The translations under genes were made by a program, and so were the position numbers. Below are positions 7,586 through 15,672 of a stretch of 60,291 bases of DNA, piece by piece. Source of the DNA: Oscillibacter sp. (GTDB lineage: Bacteria; Bacillota; Clostridia; Oscillospirales; Oscillospiraceae); contig JAFXQD010000053.1 in assembly GCA_017527365.1 (NCBI GenBank), forward strand, positions 1 through 60,291, written 5' to 3'. Each line of letters opens with the position of its first letter. The stretch's first letter is position 1. The notes below the pieces were generated by a model. That model searched no databases, was not told the origin of the DNA, and saw nothing but the letters and a program-made list of their open reading frames with translations.

Positions 7586-8038
7586 GTGGGAATCACAGAT
7601 TTAATCGCCGGATTCCTTCAGGGTTCCTTGGAGGAGGCGGAAAGCGGCGTGCTGGAAATCCGGCGCAGCGACTTGGCGCAGCGCTTCAACTGCGTGCCCA
7701 GCCAGATTAACTACGTCGTCGCCACCCGCTTTTCCCCGGAGCGCGGCTACATCGTCGAAAGTCGGCGCGGCGGCAACGGCTACATCCGCATTACCCGCGT
7801 GCGCGTTGACCACGAGACGCTGTTAATGCACGTCATCAACAGTATCGGCGAAGAGCTCGACTACTCGTCGGCGCGGGCGATTTTGGGGAACCTTCTCCAC
7901 GCGGGCGCGTTGGAGGAGCGAACCGCCAAAACGCTCTCGTCCGCCGTCGGCGACAAGTCCCTTGCCGCCGCCCCGAAGGAAATCCGGAACCGTATCCGGG
8001 CGGACATCCTCAAAAATACCCTGATTTTACAGGTTTAG
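7586..8038 (+). CDS. ctsR: Transcriptional repressor CtsR
   Basis: CtsR represses clp and related protein-quality genes and is inactivated by heat or by loss through McsB/ClpCP. The 150-residue product is close to the Bacillus length (154). Seen: MGITDLIAGFL at the N-terminus, the winged helix with FNCVPSQINYVV, the glycine-rich wing ESRRGGNGYIRI that contacts the operator, and the C-terminal dimerisation region. It starts at GTG 7586 after GAAAGGCGG. It is the first gene of the operon, with its own operators directly upstream, so autoregulation is expected. Confidence 0.96.
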   Translation: MGITDLIAGFLQGSLEEAESGVLEIRRSDLAQRFNCVPSQINYVVATRFSPERGYIVESRRGGNGYIRITRVRVDHETLLMHVINSIGEELDYSSARAILGNLLHAGALEERTAKTLSSAVGDKSLAAAPKEIRNRIRADILKNTLILQV

Positions 8039-8126
8039 CCCCCCGGAAAACGTCCAAACTCTCTAACGCGGAGGGCGCCGCAAGGCTAACGCGGCTCCCG
8101 TTGAAAATTTAAGGAGGTTATCGGTT

Positions 8127-8642
8127 ATGAAATGCGAACATTGCGGAAAGAATGAAGTGACCTTTGTTTACCGCAGTAATATTAACGGCAAGGTGGACGA
8201 GAAACACCTTTGCGCGGACTGCGCGGAGAAGCTCGGCTATACCCGGCGCGTCGCGGCGCAGAACCGCTCCATGATGCGCAATTTCTTCTCGGACGGCTTT
8301 TTCGGCGACAGCTTCTTTGGAAACGGGCTGTTTGAAAACTTCCCGTCCCCCATGTCCCTGATGGGGCGCATGATGGACAATCCCTTTGACGACTTCTTTT
8401 CCGACATGCCCGCGCTTACGGCGGGCCCCGCGCCCCGGAGCGCCGAACAGAAGAAGCCCGACGAACATCTTGCCGACGAGGGCGAATGCAACCGTTACGA
8501 CCAGTGGCGCAGGCTCAACGCCCTGAAACTGGAAATGAACAAGGCCGTGCAGGAGGAGAACTTTGAGCGGGCGGCGGAACTCCGCGACGAAATCCGGCGC
8601 CTTGAAAATCCCGACGGCCAAGCCAACGCCGACAACAAGTAA
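8127..8642 (+). CDS. mcsA: McsA-like UVR-domain protein with a single zinc module
   Basis: McsA normally activates the protein-arginine kinase McsB and modulates CtsR. Seen in 171 residues: an N-terminal CEHCGKNE...CADCAEKLG pair of CxxC motifs (residues 3-35), a Phe/Gly/Met-rich middle (FFSDGFFGDSFFGNGLFENF in part), and a C-terminal UVR coiled-coil RLNALKLEMNKAVQEENFERAAELRDEI in pieces. Bacillus McsA has a second pair of CxxC motifs in the middle; here it is replaced by the low-complexity stretch. It stands between ctsR and clpC where mcsA-mcsB usually sit; mcsB is absent. The role is therefore likely reduced to ClpC or CtsR contact. AAGGAGG lies nine bases upstream. Confidence 0.85.
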   Translation: MKCEHCGKNEVTFVYRSNINGKVDEKHLCADCAEKLGYTRRVAAQNRSMMRNFFSDGFFGDSFFGNGLFENFPSPMSLMGRMMDNPFDDFFSDMPALTAGPAPRSAEQKKPDEHLADEGECNRYDQWRRLNALKLEMNKAVQEENFERAAELRDEIRRLENPDGQANADNK

Positions 8643-8711
8643 TCAAATCGCCGCGCCCCGGCGCAAGCCGGGGCGGAGCCCGACTACAACGACGAAAGGA
8701 AGGTCTGCCTT

Positions 8712-11168
8712 ATGAATGAAAATCAATTCACGCCCGGCGCGGAAGAGGCGTTGCAACTCTCCCAAATGGCCGCCGGAGAACTCGGCCATAGTTATGTTGG
8801 AACCGAACATCTTTTAATGGGGCTAATCCGCGAGGGCAAGGGCGTCGCCCACAGCGTCTTGACGGAATCCGGACTGACGGACGAAATGGTTGAGGAAATC
8901 CTGAAAAAGAGCGTCGGAACGGGGCTTGCCGGGGCGAATCCCCCGCAGGGGCTGACTCCAAGGGCGCAACGGGCGATTCAAATCGCCATAGAGGACGCCA
9001 TGCGCGGCGGGGCGTCCGCCGCCGGGACGGAACATCTTTTGGCGGGGCTTCTGCGCGAAGGAAACAATATGGCCGTGCGCGTGTTGCGGACGGCGGGCGT
9101 GGACGCCCGAAGCCTCTACTCCGCGCTGATGAAGAAGTTAAGCGACGCGCCCAAGGCGCAAGCCGGGCGGTTCCGTCCGGGAAGCGGGCGCGAGGAGGGC
9201 GGCGGCGCGTCCGGGAAGAACTTGCAAGAGTTCACCCGCGACTTGACCGCCGACGCCCGCAACCGCCGCCTTGACCCGGTCATCGGGCGCGACAACGAGA
9301 TACAGCGCGTGATTCAGATTCTGTCCCGCCGCACTAAAAACAACCCCTGCCTGATTGGGGAGCCCGGCGTCGGCAAGACCGCCATCGCCGAAGGGCTTGC
9401 CGCGAAAATCGCCATGGGCGACGTGCCCGAAGAACTGATTGACAAGAGAATCCTTTCCCTTGACCTCTCCGGCATGGTCGCCGGGACGAAGTACCGGGGC
9501 GAATTTGAGGAGAGAATCAAAAAGACGCTGGAGGAAGTCAAGAAGTCGGGCGACGTGATACTGTTCATCGACGAGCTTCACACGATTGTCGGGGCGGGTT
9601 CGGCGGAAGGCGCCGTGGACGCCGCGAACATCATCAAACCCGCCTTGGGGCGCGGCGAAATTCGCGTTATCGGCGCCACCACGCTGAACGAGTACCGCCG
9701 CTATATCGAGAAGGACGCCGCCCTTGAGCGCCGTTTCCAGCCCGTGCAGGTCGGCGAGCCGTCGCAGGAGGACAGCCTCGTTATCTTGAAGGGCTTGCGG
9801 GAGCGCTACGAACAGCACCACAAGCTCCATATCACGGACGAAGCCTTGGAAGCCGCCGTCACGCTCTCCACGCGCTATATCAACGACCGCTTCCTTCCCG
9901 ACAAGGCGATTGACCTTATGGACGAGGCCGCGTCCCGCGTCCGCATGGAAGAGGAGGAGCCGTCCGAAGAGCTCAAGAGCCTTGAGGAGAAGATTTCCGC
10001 GCTCTCCAAGGACAAGGACGCCGCCATAGCCCGGCAGGATTACGAGACCGCCGCGCAGTTGCGCGACATCGAGAAGAACTATCAGGAGCAGGTCGACTTG
10101 GAGCGCGACCGCCGCCGCAAGAACGCGAAGAAGCACCGCGACGTGACGGCGGAGGACATCGCGGAAGTCGTGTCCGGCTGGACGGGAATCCCCGTCACGC
10201 GCCTGACCGAGGACGAGGGCGAGCGCCTTCTGCATATGGAAGAGACGCTGCACAAGCGCGTCGTGGGGCAGGACGAAGCCGTCAAAGCGGTTGCCCGCGC
10301 CATCCGCCGCGGGCGCGTGGGGCTGAAAGACCCCCGCCGCCCCACGGGCTCCTTCCTGTTCCTTGGCCCCACGGGCGTGGGCAAGACGGAGCTTTGCAAG
10401 TCGCTGGCGGAAGTCATGTTCGGCGACGAAAGCGCCATGATTCGGATTGACATGTCCGAGTATATGGAGCGGCACACCGTCTCCCGCCTGATTGGCTCCC
10501 CGCCGGGATACGTCGGGCACGAGGAGGGCGGACAGCTCACCGAAAAAGTGCGCCGCAAGCCCTATTCCGTCGTGCTGTTCGACGAAATCGAGAAAGCCCA
10601 CGAGGACGTGTGGAATATCCTGTTGCAAATCCTTGACGACGGGCGCGTGACCGATTCGCAGGGGCGCACGGTCGATTTCAAGAATACCATCATCGTCATG
10701 ACCAGCAACATCGGCGCCCGGAGTTTGACGGCGGCGGGCACGAAACTGGGCTTCACCCACGAGGGCGACGCCGCGCAGGACGAGGAGTCCGCGTTCCAGA
10801 AGGCGAAAGAAACCGTCATGGACGAATTGCGCCGGACTTTCCGCCCGGAGTTCCTGAACCGTATCGACGACATCATTGTGTTCCGCGCCCTGACGCAGGC
10901 GGACATTCAGGAAGTCGCCCGGCGTATGCTGGAGACGGTTTCCGAGCGCATGGGCGCCATGGGCATCCGTCTGGAAGCCACGGACGAGGCGATAGAGGAG
11001 CTTGCCAAGGAAGGCTTTGACAGCAAATACGGGGCGCGCCCCTTGCGCCGCGCCATTCAGAGCAAGGTCGAGGACGCGGTCGCGGAGCGTATGCTGGAAG
11101 GCGCGTTGCGCGAGGGCGACACCGCCAAACTTGCGCTGGAAAACAATCAACTGGTAGTCACGAAATAA
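8712..11168 (+). CDS. clpC: ATP-dependent Clp protease ATPase subunit ClpC
   Basis: ClpC is a hexameric AAA+ unfoldase that feeds damaged or tagged proteins to ClpP. Domains in its 818 residues: paired Clp-N repeats (1-145), AAA1 with Walker A GEPGVGKT at 216-223 and [12 protein letters not shown], a middle coiled coil with a UVR-like motif ([16 protein letters not shown]), AAA2 with GPTGVGKT at 552-559 and LFDEIEKAH, and a ClpB-D2-small C-terminal domain. Length and order are those of Bacillus ClpC. It is the last gene of the CtsR-controlled operon and is followed by a terminator. No clpP is nearby. Confidence 0.97.
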   Translation: MNENQFTPGAEEALQLSQMAAGELGHSYVGTEHLLMGLIREGKGVAHSVLTESGLTDEMVEEILKKSVGTGLAGANPPQGLTPRAQRAIQIAIEDAMRGGASAAGTEHLLAGLLREGNNMAVRVLRTAGVDARSLYSALMKKLSDAPKAQAGRFRPGSGREEGGGASGKNLQEFTRDLTADARNRRLDPVIGRDNEIQRVIQILSRRTKNNPCLIGEPGVGKTAIAEGLAAKIAMGDVPEELIDKRILSLDLSGMVAGTKYRGEFEERIKKTLEEVKKSGDVILFIDELHTIVGAGSAEGAVDAANIIKPALGRGEIRVIGATTLNEYRRYIEKDAALERRFQPVQVGEPSQEDSLVILKGLRERYEQHHKLHITDEALEAAVTLSTRYINDRFLPDKAIDLMDEAASRVRMEEEEPSEELKSLEEKISALSKDKDAAIARQDYETAAQLRDIEKNYQEQVDLERDRRRKNAKKHRDVTAEDIAEVVSGWTGIPVTRLTEDEGERLLHMEETLHKRVVGQDEAVKAVARAIRRGRVGLKDPRRPTGSFLFLGPTGVGKTELCKSLAEVMFGDESAMIRIDMSEYMERHTVSRLIGSPPGYVGHEEGGQLTEKVRRKPYSVVLFDEIEKAHEDVWNILLQILDDGRVTDSQGRTVDFKNTIIVMTSNIGARSLTAAGTKLGFTHEGDAAQDEESAFQKAKETVMDELRRTFRPEFLNRIDDIIVFRALTQADIQEVARRMLETVSERMGAMGIRLEATDEAIEELAKEGFDSKYGARPLRRAIQSKVEDAVAERMLEGALREGDTAKLALENNQLVVTK

Positions 11169-11177
11169 GCGGAAGCG

Positions 11178-11212
11178 GACGGGACGCAAATCGCGCCCCG
11201 CCCGTTTTTTTT
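11178..11212 (+). terminator. Terminator of the ctsR operon
   Basis: ACGGG-(AC)GC pairs with GCG...CCCGT around a short loop and is followed by eight T residues. Confidence 0.75.
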
Positions 11213-11214
11213 GC

Positions 11215-11243
11215 TTGTCAATGCGCGGCGGTTGTGCTATACT
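11215..11243 (+). promoter_or_regulatory. Promoter of the NusG-II / Gx transporter genes
   Basis: TTGTCA, 17-base spacer, TATACT, directly after the clpC terminator and 27 bases before the next start codon. Confidence 0.75.
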
Positions 11244-11270
11244 GCGTAGTTACGGAGAGGGGCGCGGAGT

Positions 11271-11675
11271 ATGAAACGGTTTCCACGGCTGGAGCCCACG
11301 TTTTGGGACGGCGTTGTGACGGTTTTTGTCGTACTGCTGGCGCTTGCCGCCCTGTTCGGGCGCGGGGGCGGCGGCGCGTCCGGAAGCATCTCCGCCGCCG
11401 TGTACGCCGACGGCGAGGAGATTGACCGCGTGGAGCTGTCAAGCGTGGAAACCGTGGAAGAGCGCGAGTATTCCGGCGAGGGCTACGTGTTGCGCGTGGC
11501 GTTCTACCCGGACGGCGCGCAGGTTTTGAGCGCCGACTGCCCCACGCAGGATTGCGTGCGCACGGGGAAAGTAACGCGAAACGGGCAGTCCGCGGTATGC
11601 CTGCCCGCCCGGATTGTCGTCCGCTTGGAGGGCGGCGCGGTTCCCGACGGCGCCCCCGACGCCGTGCTTGGGTAA
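11271..11675 (+). CDS. NusG domain II-containing membrane-anchored protein
   Basis: Protein of 134 residues with one N-terminal membrane segment (about residues 13-30) and an extracytoplasmic beta domain of the NusG-II type: YVLRVAFYPDGAQVLSADCP, TQDCVRTGKV, and SAVCLPARIVVRLEG in pieces. The paired cysteines in DCPTQDC and VCLP are typical of this family. It sits 18 bases before a Gx-transporter gene, a combination common in Clostridia and in flavin/quinone or electron-export loci. The molecular role is not established; it is not the transcription factor NusG. Confidence 0.85.
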   Translation: MKRFPRLEPTFWDGVVTVFVVLLALAALFGRGGGGASGSISAAVYADGEEIDRVELSSVETVEEREYSGEGYVLRVAFYPDGAQVLSADCPTQDCVRTGKVTRNGQSAVCLPARIVVRLEGGAVPDGAPDAVLG

Positions 11676-11693
11676 CAACCGGAGGGAGGACGC

Positions 11694-12209
11694 ATGAAAC
11701 TGACGACAAAAGCCCTTGCGCAATGCGCCATGCTGACCGCGCTGGCGCTGGGGCTGTCATGGATGGAAAGCGCGTTTCCGCTCTCGGCGCTGATTCCCCT
11801 GCCGGGCGTCCGGCTGGGGCTCGCCAACGTCGTGACGCTGTTCGCGCTCTACGCGCTCGGCTCGCCGTCGGCGGGGCTGATTCTGCTTTCGCGTTGCGCC
11901 CTCGGCGCGATGTTCGCCGGGAATATGAACGCGCTGATGTTCTCGCTGTTTGGCGGCGCGGCGGCGCTGTCGTGCATGACGGCGCTGTCGCGGTCGCGGC
12001 GGCTGTCGGTGTACGGCGTTTCGATAGGCGGCGCGGCGGCGCACCAGTGCGGGCAAATCGCCGCCGCCATGCTCAACCTCGGCAACGCCGCCCCGCTCTA
12101 TTACCTGCCCGTCCTGCTGTTCGTGTCCATTTTCACGGGGGCGCTCACGGGCTTGATTGCGGCTTTGTTTTTCCGCGCCCTCGACGCCGCAAGGGCGTTC
12201 GCGTGGTGA
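11694..12209 (+). CDS. Gx transporter family protein (HepPP synthase component I-like)
   Basis: Membrane protein of 171 residues with five or six hydrophobic helices. Seen: ALAQCAMLTALALGLSWMES, IPLPGVRLGLANVVTLFALY and GGAAAHQCGQIAAAML in pieces, which are the signature of the family often labelled heptaprenyl diphosphate synthase component I or ECF-like Gx transporter. It may import a polyprenyl or thiamine-like small molecule; the substrate is not known. It is co-transcribed with the NusG-II protein, with GGAGGGAGG just before the ATG. No ApbE, RnfC or quinone gene is adjacent, so the usual partner functions are elsewhere. Confidence 0.82.
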   Translation: MKLTTKALAQCAMLTALALGLSWMESAFPLSALIPLPGVRLGLANVVTLFALYALGSPSAGLILLSRCALGAMFAGNMNALMFSLFGGAAALSCMTALSRSRRLSVYGVSIGGAAAHQCGQIAAAMLNLGNAAPLYYLPVLLFVSIFTGALTGLIAALFFRALDAARAFAW

Positions 12210-12234
12210 ATAAAAACTTGAAAGGGGTTATCCC

Positions 12235-13329
12235 ATGGGAAAGAATCCTTCCGACGATAAGGACGCGCTCATCATGCAACAGTTCGACCTTCTGCATACC
12301 ATGACGCAAAACAATATGCGGCGCATGGGCGCGGATTTCTGGGGAAAACCCGCAAACGCCCCGGAAGTCTCCGGGACGCCCGCGCAACCCGGCGCCGCGC
12401 CGCAGTCCGGCGGAGCGACGAACGCGCCGCAGTCGGGCGGGACGCCGGACAACGCTCCGCAATCGTCCGCGCAATCCGGCGGCGCGGCGGTCGAAAACGG
12501 CGCGCAGGCGGAGGAAGTCCCGCCCCCGGAGAGCATGGAGGATTTGCAAAAAGAACTTGACGGCTATATTGGGCTGGAAGCCGTCAAGAAGGAAGTGCGG
12601 AGCCTGATTGACCTTGTGAAAGTGCACAAAATGCGCCGGGAGAACGATTTGCCGGAGCCGGATTTGTCGTTGCACATGGTGTTCACGGGCAATCCGGGCA
12701 CGGGCAAAACCACGATAGCGCGTTTAATGTCGCGGATTTACCGCAGTCTGGGCATACTCTCCAAGGGACAGCTTGTCGAGACGGACAGGAGCGGGCTTGT
12801 GGCGGGCTACGTCGGGCAGACCGCGCTCAAAACAAGCAAGGTTATCGAAAAAGCCATAGGCGGCGTGCTGTTCATCGACGAGGCGTATACCTTGAGCGGC
12901 AAAGGGGAAAGCGATTTCGGACAGGAAGCCATTGACACGCTCCTGAAAGCCATGGAGGACCGCCGCGACGACCTCATTGTAATTGTCGCCGGGTACGACG
13001 AGCTCATGGACGGCTTTATACATTCCAACCCCGGCTTGGAATCCCGCTTCAACCGCTACCTGCATTTCGACGACTATACCAACGAAGAACTGCTTGACAT
13101 GTTCAAAATGCGTTGCGACAAGGGCAAATATACGCTGTCGGAGGAAGCGGAACGGGCGGCGAAAAAGCGTCTGGAAGCGGAGAACGGCCCGACGTTCGGC
13201 AACGGGCGCGGCGTCCGCAACCTGTTCGAACGCGTCCTTGTGCGCCAAGCCGGACGCCTCGCCGCGAAAGAGGGCGTCACGAAGGAAGAGCTCATGGAAC
13301 TTAAGCCGGAGGATTTTGAAAGCGCGTAA
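12235..13329 (+). CDS. CbxX/CfxQ-type AAA+ ATPase (SpoVK-like)
   Basis: A 364-residue ATPase of the CbxX/CfxQ group that includes Bacillus SpoVK and rubisco activase CbbX. Seen: an N-terminal low-complexity Ala/Gly/Pro/Gln linker (about residues 37-100), GYIGLEAVKKEVRSLIDLV, Walker A GNPGTGKT at 152-159, the pore-loop region AGYVGQTALKT, Walker B GGVLFIDEAYTL, sensor VIVAGY and arginine finger region GLESRFNRYLHF. No carbon-fixation genes are present, so a spore-linked or general remodelling role is more likely. It begins 25 bases after the Gx transporter and may be co-transcribed. Confidence 0.88.
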   Translation: MGKNPSDDKDALIMQQFDLLHTMTQNNMRRMGADFWGKPANAPEVSGTPAQPGAAPQSGGATNAPQSGGTPDNAPQSSAQSGGAAVENGAQAEEVPPPESMEDLQKELDGYIGLEAVKKEVRSLIDLVKVHKMRRENDLPEPDLSLHMVFTGNPGTGKTTIARLMSRIYRSLGILSKGQLVETDRSGLVAGYVGQTALKTSKVIEKAIGGVLFIDEAYTLSGKGESDFGQEAIDTLLKAMEDRRDDLIVIVAGYDELMDGFIHSNPGLESRFNRYLHFDDYTNEELLDMFKMRCDKGKYTLSEEAERAAKKRLEAENGPTFGNGRGVRNLFERVLVRQAGRLAAKEGVTKEELMELKPEDFESA

Positions 13330-13359
13330 AACGCCGCATTCACACGCCCCGTTTAAACG

Positions 13360-13396
13360 AAAGGGCGCCCGACGCTTTGGCGTCGGGCGCCCTTTT
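13360..13396. terminator. Perfect bidirectional terminator
   Basis: A 16-base-pair perfect stem (AAAGGGCGCCCGACGC and its complement) with a TTTG loop and T/A-rich flanks on both sides, placed between convergent genes. Confidence 0.92.
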
Positions 13397-13417
13397 CTAA
13401 AGGAAAGGTCGAAGCGG

Positions 13418-15508
13418 TCATTGTTTCAGGAAAACGGCGGGGGAATAGAGATAGCCCTGATAGCAGTCGCAACCGATACTATGCAGAATCTCGCGCTGTT
13501 CCTCGGTCTCCACGAACTCCGCCAGCACGGTCAGATTCAGGGAATCCGCAAGCCCGGTAATGGACGCGATGATTTCATGATAATTCTTGTGCGTCGCAAG
13601 CCCTCGGACAAGGGAGCCGTCCAGTTTGATGAGGTCAAACATGCTGTCCTTGAGGTAGTGCAGGGAGGTTTGCCCCATGGAAAAGTCGTCGATGGCCAAG
13701 AGCAAGCCCATTTCGCGCATGGACGTAAGCGCGGCGAGCGTTTCCTCGTTGAAATAAACGGCGGTCTGCTCCGTCACTTCAAGGCACAGATTCTTTCCCC
13801 GGAAGGGGTTTTTCGCGTTCTGCTGGCGCAGGAACTGCAAAAAGCGCGGCGTCGTGACCGTTGCGCCCGTGATGTTGAAGGAGATTTTCGCGCCCGCCCC
13901 GAAACGTTCCAGCGCGGCGGGGCGTTCGGCGAGAACCCGCAGAACCATTTTTTCTTCCAGCGCGGACAGGAAGCCGCCTTCCTCCGCGAGCTTCACCACC
14001 AGAGGGGGATACAGAATCCCGTGGACGGGGTGCCGCCACCGGAGCAGGACTTCCGCGCCGATACAATGCCCGTCATAATGATACTGGGGCTGATAGGCCA
14101 GCGCGATTCCCTGTTCCAATCCGTGGCGGAGTTCGGCGCACAGGTTCTTGGCGAAGTCGCCGTAGACGTTGTGCAGGTCGGTCAGGCGGATTCCCGTCAG
14201 GGACTGCTCGTTTTCCTTGAAGTAGCCCACGAACGCGGCGTAATTCTGCCGCAGGCTTTCCTCCGACTCGCGGTCGAGGATGCGGACGAAGGGCAGGTAA
14301 ACGAGCGTGCCCGCCGCGACGTTGAACAGTTGCAGGAGCGAGCCGCGCAGGGAACCCGTGGCGCGGAAGCCGCCCAGCAGGATGGGCGTCGTCCACGCGA
14401 CTTCATGCGCAATCATGGGGACGAGGCCGGCGGAAATGGCAAGGTAGGCGATAGAGTAGCATATCAGCGGCACGGCGAGGAAGGGAATGAGCATAACCGG
14501 GTTAAAAATGACGGGCAGCCCAAAAACCATCAGCTCGTTGATGTTAAACAGCATGGGGAACGCCGCCGCCAGCCCCAAGCCGCGCCGGGCTTGATTGCGC
14601 GAAAAGAGCAGAATGGCGATAAGCAGGCAGATGGTCGCGCCGCAACCGCCCATGAGCACGAAGCAGTCAAAAAACTCCTTGGTCAGAACTGCCTCCGGGA
14701 CGCCGCCCGACGCTACCGCCGCCTGATTCGCCGCCAGTCCGGGCGTGAAATAGGTTTCCATGGCGCCTTCCAGCGTGTCGCTCCCGTGTATGCCGAAGAA
14801 CCACAGGAGCGAGGAGAGCAGGACGAAGAAAAAGCCTTGGAAGAATCCCGCGTGAATCTGGGCGAAGAGCGCGTTGAAGCCATGGGAAATCAATTCGCGG
14901 AAGGAATCCACGTGGAAAAAGCGGATGACAAGCCCGTTGACGAGGGCGAAGGACAGCGCGGTGACGGCAATGGGCGGCAGGGTGGAGAGCATACGGATAA
15001 ACTCCCGGTCTATCCCGGAAGAGAAGATATAGCGCCGATGGTTGCGCAAGAAGCGCTGGAGCGCGAGGTACTCCGCAGACGCGCCCAAGCCCGTCAGGAG
15101 CGCGAGGAACATGGATTTGGGCCCCATGCTGTCCGTGCCAAATCCGGGCAGGTACGCTCCCGCCATGATGAAAAACGCCAGCATGGACGCGGCTTCCGCG
15201 CCGCCGTTGACCGCCAGCGGGTCGGCTTTCAGCTTCATATAGGCGCGGCTGATGAAAAAAGCCATATACAGGGCAAGCGTCCCGAAGGTCGCGCCGTAAA
15301 TTAAGTCGAACAGTTGCATGAGGAACCCGCCCGCGAACGCCTCCGCGAAACGCTGGTACGCCCCCAAGGGCAGGGTCTTGCCAATCAGGGCGAAGGCGCC
15401 GATTATGAGAATGGGAATCATGCTGACAAGCCCGCCGCGCACGGCGCGAACCGCCGTCAATTTTTCCGCCCGCCGTACGGCGTCCATAATCGAAAACGGC
15501 ATTTTCAT
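13418..15508 (-). CDS. PTS EIIC-like membrane domain fused to a cyclic-di-GMP EAL phosphodiesterase domain
   Basis: A 696-residue fusion. Residues 1-410 are a lactose/cellobiose-type PTS EIIC domain: RAVRGGLVSMIPILIIGAF at the N-terminus, YMAFFISRAYM, FFGIHGSD, LMGGCGATICL and MLFNINELMVFGLPVIFNP in pieces, with about ten membrane helices. Residues 445-690 are an EAL domain: GAEVLLRW in place of EALLRW, SFNITG, LEVTEQ, AIDDFSMGQTSL, LIKLDGSLV and LAEFVETEEQ. All metal and catalytic acidic residues appear kept, though several flanking ones deviate. No EIIA or EIIB is present, so it may sense or bind a sugar and tune c-di-GMP rather than phosphorylate. GGGAGGG precedes the ATG. Confidence 0.93.
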   Translation of the reverse strand: MKMPFSIMDAVRRAEKLTAVRAVRGGLVSMIPILIIGAFALIGKTLPLGAYQRFAEAFAGGFLMQLFDLIYGATFGTLALYMAFFISRAYMKLKADPLAVNGGAEAASMLAFFIMAGAYLPGFGTDSMGPKSMFLALLTGLGASAEYLALQRFLRNHRRYIFSSGIDREFIRMLSTLPPIAVTALSFALVNGLVIRFFHVDSFRELISHGFNALFAQIHAGFFQGFFFVLLSSLLWFFGIHGSDTLEGAMETYFTPGLAANQAAVASGGVPEAVLTKEFFDCFVLMGGCGATICLLIAILLFSRNQARRGLGLAAAFPMLFNINELMVFGLPVIFNPVMLIPFLAVPLICYSIAYLAISAGLVPMIAHEVAWTTPILLGGFRATGSLRGSLLQLFNVAAGTLVYLPFVRILDRESEESLRQNYAAFVGYFKENEQSLTGIRLTDLHNVYGDFAKNLCAELRHGLEQGIALAYQPQYHYDGHCIGAEVLLRWRHPVHGILYPPLVVKLAEEGGFLSALEEKMVLRVLAERPAALERFGAGAKISFNITGATVTTPRFLQFLRQQNAKNPFRGKNLCLEVTEQTAVYFNEETLAALTSMREMGLLLAIDDFSMGQTSLHYLKDSMFDLIKLDGSLVRGLATHKNYHEIIASITGLADSLNLTVLAEFVETEEQREILHSIGCDCYQGYLYSPAVFLKQ

Positions 15509-15541
15509 AGCGCTTCCCTCCCGCCTTTTGCCTTTGGCGCA

Positions 15542-15570
15542 ATTATAACGGATGCCCGGTAAAAAATCAA
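15542..15570 (-). promoter_or_regulatory. Promoter of the EIIC-EAL gene
   Basis: Minus-strand TTGATT, 17-base spacer, TATAAT, back to back with the promoter of the divergent cobA-hemD gene. Confidence 0.75.
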
Positions 15571-15584
15571 CAATATTTTTGTCC

Positions 15585-15613
15585 TGTACAAACGCCCGCG
15601 CCTGTGTTATGAT
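15585..15613 (+). promoter_or_regulatory. Promoter of cobA-hemD
   Basis: TGTACA, 17-base spacer, TATGAT. The -35 is weak; the transcript would start about 50 bases before the ATG. Confidence 0.5.
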
Positions 15614-15672
15614 AAGCGCAACAAGGAAAGCGTATGGGAAGGCGCGGCTGTCGCGGAACAGGAGGGTGTGAC

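Noticed and set aside
9138..11189. 683-residue minus-strand frame opposite clpC
   Set aside because: Mirror frame created by GC-rich third positions of clpC; no family motifs and no ribosome site.
11271..11675. Transcription factor NusG
   Set aside because: Only the domain-II-like fold is present, behind a membrane anchor; the NusG N-terminal domain is missing.
12235..13329. CbbX rubisco activase
   Set aside because: The ATPase fits the CbxX/CfxQ family, but there are no rubisco or Calvin-cycle genes, so the SpoVK-like label is safer.
12983..15304. 773-residue plus-strand frame opposite the EIIC-EAL gene
   Set aside because: It overlaps the C-terminal half of the CbxX-type ATPase and the whole EIIC-EAL gene, has no motif and would read through a perfect terminator.
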